The position numbers were made by a program, and so were the translations under genes. Under the pieces are notes generated by a model that had not been told where the DNA came from, searched no databases, and worked only from the letters and a program-made list of their open reading frames with translations. A DNA stretch of 11,603 nt. It comes from Ferruginibacter sp. (GTDB lineage Bacteria > Bacteroidota > Bacteroidia > Chitinophagales > Chitinophagaceae). This document shows positions 7,292 through 11,603 of this stretch, one piece after another; position 1 is the stretch's first letter, and every line of letters begins with the position of its first letter. The stretch covers positions 1-11,603 of the forward strand of contig JANXOQ010000066.1 of assembly GCA_025357775.1 (NCBI GenBank), written 5' to 3'.

Positions 7292-8530
7292 TTAATTATT
7301 ACTCAAATAATACATCGTACTACAATTATTATCATCAAAAATAATATTGGTTTCTTTTACAATATCCTCAGCTGTTACTGCTCTGTATTTTTCTAGCTCA
7401 CTATTCATAAGGTCAGCATCGCCAAGCAATTCATACATTGCTATGCTGCTTGCCCTGTTCATTACACTCATATCTTCAAAAGCCATGGTGCTTTCTGTTT
7501 TGTTTTTTACTTTTTCTAATTCTTCTACCGTTATGCCTGTGGCTTGCATTTTTTTAATTTCTGCATTTACTGCAGCCTCCGCTTTTTTAATATCTACACC
7601 TTTCACTAGCTTTCCTTCTATTACCATCAATCCAGCATCTGTACTGCCCATGTGGTAACAATCAAGGTTGCTAAAAAGTTGTTGCTCTTTAACCAAACTT
7701 TGGTATAATCTTGATGAGCCACCACCACTTAAAATATCCGAAATCAAATCTGCTGTATAATACCTATCATCTGTACGAGAATAAATATGCCAACATTTAT
7801 ACAAAGCATCCAGTGGCACATCTGCTTTTACTTCTAAAGTTTTAGGTGCTGTTTGTTTCGGTTCTTTTGGCAAATCTCTATTGTACTTTTCGCCTGCAGG
7901 TATTGGGCCAAACCATTTCTCGGCAAGGGCTTTTATTGCACTAATTTCTACATTTCCAGCTACTACTAATATAGCATTGCTAGGGTTGTAATGTTTTTTA
8001 AAAAATGCTTTTACATCTTCAAGCGTAGCATCTTCTACATGCTTTAGCGATGCGCCAATGGTCATCCACTTATACGGGTGTGTTGTGTATACGAGGTTGC
8101 GCAGCTTATGCCACACATCTCCGTAAGGTTTATTTATATAATGTTCTTTAAATTCTTCGCACACTACTTTGCGTTGTACCTCTAGGCTTTTTTTGCTAAA
8201 TGCAAGACTTAGCATTCTATCACTTTCTAGCCAAAAAGCAGTTTCAATATTTTCTGCAGGTAATTGACAATAATAATTGGTGAGGTCGTTTGTGGTAAAA
8301 GCATTGTTTTCGCCACCAGCCGTTTGCAATGGCTCATCGTATACTGGAATGTTTATGCTACCACCAAACATTAAGTGTTCAAACAAATGTGCAAAACCTG
8401 TCTTCTCAGGGTTTTCATCTTTTGCACCCACATCATACAAAACATTTACCACTGCCATTGGAGTGCTTTTATCTTCATGCACTAAAACTCTCAAGCCGTT
8501 ATCTAACGTAAATTTTTCAAAATTAACCAT
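7292..8530 (-). CDS. M16 family zinc metallopeptidase, HxxEH-type catalytic subunit
   Basis: A 412-residue protein. The start is set at the ATG at 8530 (MVNFEKFTLDNGLRVL); an in-frame TTG two codons upstream has no support. The N-terminal M16 domain holds the inverted zinc motif HLFEH (His48, Glu51, His52) followed by LMFGG. The distal glutamate lies in VVCEEFKE (about 125-129), the right distance for a third ligand. The second domain starts near residue 185 (NPSNAILVVAGNV) and contains SSRLYQSLVKEQQLF. Here the usual Tyr of the R/Y pair is replaced by Phe, which fits a heterodimer in which the other subunit (5741-7021) supplies it. No signal peptide is seen. The enzyme should degrade peptides or small unfolded proteins inside the cell. 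It is on the same strand as the aspartic protease 131 bp upstream. Confidence 0.93.
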   Translation of the reverse strand: MVNFEKFTLDNGLRVLVHEDKSTPMAVVNVLYDVGAKDENPEKTGFAHLFEHLMFGGSINIPVYDEPLQTAGGENNAFTTNDLTNYYCQLPAENIETAFWLESDRMLSLAFSKKSLEVQRKVVCEEFKEHYINKPYGDVWHKLRNLVYTTHPYKWMTIGASLKHVEDATLEDVKAFFKKHYNPSNAILVVAGNVEISAIKALAEKWFGPIPAGEKYNRDLPKEPKQTAPKTLEVKADVPLDALYKCWHIYSRTDDRYYTADLISDILSGGGSSRLYQSLVKEQQLFSNLDCYHMGSTDAGLMVIEGKLVKGVDIKKAEAAVNAEIKKMQATGITVEELEKVKNKTESTMAFEDMSVMNRASSIAMYELLGDADLMNSELEKYRAVTAEDIVKETNIIFDDNNCSTMYYLSNN

Positions 8531-8661
8531 ACACAAATGTACGAAGGGTTGGTTGTAATATATTTAGCACTATAATTTAATATAATTTTAAGGTTAGCAT
8601 ATAGCGTATTTAAATTGGATAGGTACTTTATGTACCCTTACAGTTTATATTTAATAAATTT

Positions 8662-9810
8662 TTACCGAATACTTAGTGGTTTTATCTCAAAAATTTGCAG
8701 CTTCCCCTGTCGTTTGATTATCATTTTTATTTTTTCTCTCACCTTTTGGAGTAACCTATCATACGCTTTTATATCACCAGAAAAATTAGTATTTACACAT
8801 ATTACTTCATCTCCATTTTGCAGCCTTGCTTTACTTGCAGGAGAATCTTTTACAATATCATCTACAATTATTTTTCCTTCAAAACTGTATAATGATAAGC
8901 CAGTATACGCATAATCAAATTCATCAAAATAATTTGAATTTGGTTTAAAGTATATTTCTTGCGCAGCATAGTTAAGGGTAATGTTAAACCTGCGCATAAT
9001 ATCATTTCCTAGTAACCCAACTACATTTGGATAGTTTATTACTTTATCTTCATCATCATATATATTAGTTGGTACTTGCCTAAAAGTGTAAGGGCCAACT
9101 TTTAATTTTTTTATTACTGTCAACCTCATTTTCCGTTTTCCACCCAAGCCTTGCACCTGTGTTATCAATGGGTTCCTTTTTTTTAGCAAAAAATTATTAT
9201 CCTTTACAAAATCTTCTGTTACTAATAAATTAAGCCCAGCACCTGTATCAAAGTAAAAATTACTTACAAGTTTTGTTTCATCTTTTACAGATAATGGATT
9301 ATACACTAGTTTAGAAAAAGCTGGTTTAAACAATGTTCCTCCTTCTTCATATCTAAATTTCCCTTTGCTATATACAAATATTTTTGAGGAGTCAAAATTT
9401 ATATTAAAAATATATTTTTGTAAAAAACCAAACCCAATTATACCATCTATCTTTTCGCCATATACGCTACTTAAAATACTATAATCATTCACATAAAAAT
9501 TTAAGCTATCAGTTACAATATTACCAGTAACTAGTTTTTGATTAAACGCATAAGAAACCTTGTGTGCACCTGCAATACCAGACACTACTGTATCTGTAGG
9601 TACAAGCGTAAGGTTAAGTTCTACAGCAGTAGCAGAGTCTAAGGATACACCGCCACTACCCGTATCTAAAATAAAGTGTAGTGGTATTTTACTATTGCCA
9701 ATACTTGCTTCAAATACAATTACACCACCTGTAAATTGTACAAAAGGAATAGAGTCTACATATTTTGCTAACGCTTCTTTTTTTTGCGCAAAGCAAGTTT
9801 TATTTACCAA
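8662..9810 (-). CDS. Two-motif aspartic protease with C-terminal PDZ domain (start codon unclear)
   Basis: Counting from the TTG at 9810 the chain has 382 residues. Two retropepsin-like lobes are visible: FILDTGSGG (Asp49) with its partner loop IDGIIGFGFLQKY (121-133), and FYFDTGAGL (Asp188) with VVGLLGNDIMRRF (263-275). A bilobed, pepsin-like single-chain protease is therefore predicted. Residues about 302-382 form a PDZ domain (GLSLYSFEGKIIVDDIVKDSPA..LQNGDEVICVN). The TTG start leaves only VNKTCFAQ before the mature part. However, the frame stays open upstream to about 9868 and encodes a typical signal-peptide core (KTIYIILWFLV) just before it. No ATG or GTG is present, so the real start is likely an ATA near 9843 or another rare codon. 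Export to the periplasm or surface is inferred. The substrate is unknown. Confidence 0.88.
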   Translation of the reverse strand: MVNKTCFAQKKEALAKYVDSIPFVQFTGGVIVFEASIGNSKIPLHFILDTGSGGVSLDSATAVELNLTLVPTDTVVSGIAGAHKVSYAFNQKLVTGNIVTDSLNFYVNDYSILSSVYGEKIDGIIGFGFLQKYIFNINFDSSKIFVYSKGKFRYEEGGTLFKPAFSKLVYNPLSVKDETKLVSNFYFDTGAGLNLLVTEDFVKDNNFLLKKRNPLITQVQGLGGKRKMRLTVIKKLKVGPYTFRQVPTNIYDDEDKVINYPNVVGLLGNDIMRRFNITLNYAAQEIYFKPNSNYFDEFDYAYTGLSLYSFEGKIIVDDIVKDSPASKARLQNGDEVICVNTNFSGDIKAYDRLLQKVREKIKMIIKRQGKLQIFEIKPLSIR

Positions 9811-10000
9811 GAACCATAATATTATATAAATCGTTTTTATTATACTTGTTTTTAATTTTTTTACAAGTTAATGAATGTACTTTTACCTTTCAGTTTAAAA
9901 ATATACATATTACTTATCATAAATTTTATGTAAGCATTAAAGAGCAACATCTTGATTTTTATTATTACTTAAAAACATTGCAAAATACAAAACGATTAAT

Positions 10001-11122
10001 ATGAATACAACAGATTTATTGAAAAAAACTTTAGCTTTTGAATTTCTTACTGTACAAGAAGGCGTATTTTTATTTGAAAACGCTGCCTTGGCAGATTTGA
10101 TGTATACTGCAAACGAACTAAGAAAAATACAAGTACCACATGGCAAAGTAACTTGGCAAATTGATAGAAATGTAAACACCACTAATGTATGTACAGCCAA
10201 TTGTAAGTTTTGTAATTTTTATAGAATTCCAGGACATAAAGATGCCTACATAACAGATATTGAAACGTATAAGAAAAAAATTGAAGAAACAATATTGTAT
10301 GGTGGCGACCAACTGCTACTACAAGGAGGGCACCACCCAGCACTTGGGCTTTCTTTTTATGTAAACTTATTTAAAGAATTAAAAACACTTTACCCCAATA
10401 TAAAACTACATACACTTGGGCCACCAGAAGTAGCACACATAACAAAGCTAGAAAAAAGTACTCACCGTGAGGTATTGATTGCATTAAAAGAAGCAGGCAT
10501 GGATAGCCTACCTGGTGCAGGTGCAGAAATATTGACCGATAGAGTAAGAAGACTAATAAGCAAAGGGAAATGTGGTGCACAAGAGTGGCTTGATGTAATG
10601 CATGAATGTCATAAATTAAATATTACCACCTCTGCCACTATGATGTTTGGCCATGTAGAAACGTTAGAAGAACGCTTTGACCACCTTGTAAAAATAAGAG
10701 AAGTACAAAGCAGAAAACCTGCTGCTGCAAAAGGTTTTTTAGCATTTATACCCTGGACTTTTCAAGATGCTGACACCTTGCTTGCACGCATACGTGGCGT
10801 ACACAACCTTACCACGCCTGAGGAGTACATACGCATGATAGCTATGAGTAGAATAATGCTACCAAATGTAATAAACATACAAGCAAGTTGGCTTACAGTG
10901 GGTAAAGAAGTAGCACAACTATGCTTAAATGCTGGCGCCAATGATTATGGCAGTATTATGATAGAAGAAAATGTAGTGAGTGCAGCTGGTGCGCCTCACA
11001 GGTTTACATCTACCACTATACAAGAAGCTATACGTACCGCAGGTTTTGAGCCACAGCTTCGTAACCAACAATATGAGTGGAGAAAAATACCTGAGATGCA
11101 AGAACAGGTAATAAACTACTAA
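10001..11122 (+). CDS. mqnC: Cyclic dehypoxanthinyl futalosine synthase (radical SAM)
   Basis: A 373-residue radical SAM enzyme that cyclises dehypoxanthine futalosine in the futalosine route to menaquinone. The 4Fe-4S ligands Cys64, Cys68 and Cys71 lie in NVCTANCKFCNFYR (CX3CX2C). Other MqnC-like blocks follow in the expected order: VTWQIDRNVN before the cluster, LLLQGGHHPALGL (106-117), LPGAGAEIL (170-178), SATMMFGHVETLEER (211-225), GFLAFIPWTFQ (245-255) and a C-terminal GANDYGSIMIEENV (312-325). The HH after GG and the AFIPWTFQ block favour MqnC over the related MqnE. Length is normal for the family and the start at 10001 directly precedes the usual N-terminal helix. It is divergent from the aspartic protease, with 190 bp between them, and has its own strong terminator, so it is probably monocistronic. 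No other mqn gene is in the window. Confidence 0.95.
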   Translation: MNTTDLLKKTLAFEFLTVQEGVFLFENAALADLMYTANELRKIQVPHGKVTWQIDRNVNTTNVCTANCKFCNFYRIPGHKDAYITDIETYKKKIEETILYGGDQLLLQGGHHPALGLSFYVNLFKELKTLYPNIKLHTLGPPEVAHITKLEKSTHREVLIALKEAGMDSLPGAGAEILTDRVRRLISKGKCGAQEWLDVMHECHKLNITTSATMMFGHVETLEERFDHLVKIREVQSRKPAAAKGFLAFIPWTFQDADTLLARIRGVHNLTTPEEYIRMIAMSRIMLPNVINIQASWLTVGKEVAQLCLNAGANDYGSIMIEENVVSAAGAPHRFTSTTIQEAIRTAGFEPQLRNQQYEWRKIPEMQEQVINY

Positions 11123-11145
11123 AGGTTTTAAAAAAACTATTTCAC

Positions 11146-11182
11146 AAAGTGGTCAAATTCGTTATGGGTTGACCACTTTTTT
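11146..11182 (+). terminator. Intrinsic terminator of mqnC
   Basis: Arms 11146-11156 and 11169-11179 (AAAGTGGTCAA / TTGACCACTTT) pair perfectly over 11 bp around a 12-nt loop. They are followed by a T-run to 11182. It begins 24 bp after the mqnC stop codon. Confidence 0.9.
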
Positions 11183-11188
11183 ATTTAT

Positions 11189-11223
11189 TCTAAATATATT
11201 TTTTACAAAAAAATATATTTAGA
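11189..11223. repeat. Perfect 16-bp AT-rich inverted repeat
   Basis: TCTAAATATATTTTTT (11189-11204) and its exact reverse complement (11208-11223) flank a 3-nt spacer. It starts 7 bp after the T-run of the mqnC terminator. It could be a second, weak hairpin, a protein-binding palindrome or the end of a small element; nothing in the sequence decides. Confidence 0.75.
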
Positions 11224-11394
11224 AACCTTTTATGAAATCATATCGTCTTTATAATAATTAAAATGAAAACACTGTATAATATCCAATGAAAACCAAAAAT
11301 ATTAAATCCCTATGGTTTCACAGCTGTTTGCATTTACTGAAATGAACAAGTATCCCCTATATACCTTCATTGATTACAGTATTGCACAGATAAC

Positions 11395-11432
11395 AATAGC
11401 CAGACCTTTAAAAGTCTGGCTGTTTTATTTTA
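11395..11432 (+). terminator. Orphan terminator-like hairpin with no gene upstream
   Basis: Core arms AGCCAGAC (11398-11405) and GTCTGGCT (11414-11421) pair perfectly. The stem extends by AAT/GTT with one wobble to 11395 and 11424. The loop is 8 nt and the plus-strand 3' side is TTTTATTTTAT. It has the form of an intrinsic terminator on the plus strand. mqnC already has its own terminator about 215 bp upstream, so this one implies a separate short transcript starting in 11224-11394, or a backup terminator. Confidence 0.65.
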
Positions 11433-11466
11433 TAAATTTTTAGCAGTTTTAAAAAATAAAGAAACC

Positions 11467-11501
11467 TTTATGTACTTAAACTAGTCTATGTAGTACATAA
11501 A
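11467..11501. repeat. 10-bp inverted repeat
   Basis: TTTATGTACT (11467-11476) and AGTACATAAA (11492-11501) are exact reverse complements around a 15-nt spacer. TTTTTT follows on the plus side. It may be a weak AU-rich terminator or an operator for a gene starting beyond the right edge. Confidence 0.55.
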
Positions 11502-11603
11502 TTTTTTGAAGTAGGCACTTGTTTACCCCATAATAAAAGCTAATTATATTAGTATTTGTAATATATTCGCTAAATTAAATAGCAGTATATGTTTAAAGGT
11601 ACT

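Larger units (their letters stand above)
11123..11603. other. Gene-poor right end (481 bp)
   Basis: No convincing protein gene was found on either strand. Contents in order: the mqnC terminator (11146-11182), an AT-rich 16-bp inverted repeat (11189-11223), an orphan terminator-like hairpin (11395-11424) and a 10-bp inverted repeat (11467-11501). The longest plus-strand frame worth noting starts at ATG 11312 (MVSQLFAFTEMNKYPLY) and runs 43 codons to 11443, but it reads straight through the hairpin and shows no family resemblance. An ATG at 11589 begins five codons (MFKGT) that run off the edge and could be the next gene; nothing more can be said. Confidence 0.6.

Noticed and set aside
8534..8541. 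TACATTTG on the minus strand, a perfect -7 box, 3 nt before the ATG of the catalytic M16 gene
   Set aside because: No TTG lies about 20 nt upstream, and the position would require a leaderless mRNA starting at or inside the start codon. It is too weak to list as a promoter.
8622..8636. GGTAC-TTTAT-GTACC hairpin downstream of the aspartic protease stop
   Set aside because: Only 5 bp of stem and no T-run on either strand, so it does not support a terminator call.
5741..9810. Idea that the M16 pair and the PDZ-aspartic protease form a peptide-processing or bacteriocin maturation system
   Set aside because: No precursor peptide, radical SAM peptide modifier, transporter or immunity-like gene is nearby. 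The M16 proteins also lack export signals while the aspartic protease appears to be exported.
11312..11443. 43-codon frame starting MVSQLFAF
   Set aside because: It reads through the terminator-like hairpin, has no family resemblance and no clear upstream signal.

Overview
The window looks like chromosomal DNA of an AT-rich member of the Bacteroidota, most likely from the Chitinophagaceae or a close relative. The signs are an S46 dipeptidyl-peptidase, a paired M16 peptidase system, an ECF sigma / anti-sigma / outer-membrane beta-barrel cluster, A-rich leaders without Shine-Dalgarno sequences, and MqnC of the futalosine menaquinone pathway. No phage, plasmid, insertion sequence, CRISPR array, tRNA or rRNA was seen. 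This is an ordinary housekeeping and cell-envelope region with some unusual details.

Layout. At the left edge (minus strand) lies the first dozen or so codons of purN, running into sequence that no longer resembles PurN. Upstream of it is a small two-helix membrane protein (DUF6787-like, 179-472). A clean intrinsic terminator (629-659) closes a large S46 dipeptidyl-peptidase of the DPP7 specificity type (681-2843, minus). Divergent from it is a three-gene plus-strand cluster: ECF sigma factor (3054-3539), single-pass anti-sigma-like protein with an internal duplication (3582-4736) and outer-membrane beta-barrel protein (4769-5656). It ends at a hairpin (5678-5708) shared with the convergent minus-strand genes. 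These are an M16 pair, an inactive R/Y-type subunit (5741-7021) and an HxxEH-type subunit (7292-8530), separated by about 270 bp that hold the remains of an antitoxin-like gene, then a two-DTG aspartic protease with a PDZ domain (8662 to about 9843). Divergent from this is mqnC (10001-11122, plus) with a strong terminator. The last 480 bp hold no convincing gene but contain an orphan terminator and two long inverted repeats.

How the genes work together. Several products are predicted to act in the envelope or on peptides: DPP7, the M16 heterodimer and the PDZ-aspartic protease. I see no evidence that they form one pathway. The sigma / anti-sigma / beta-barrel cluster is the best candidate for a little-studied system. 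The sigma gene is preceded by a TGTAAC-N17-CGTT element that suggests autoregulation, and the anti-sigma has a duplicated cytoplasmic domain, a low-complexity periplasmic linker and a distinct C-terminal patch. A trans-envelope sensing role is inferred, not shown.
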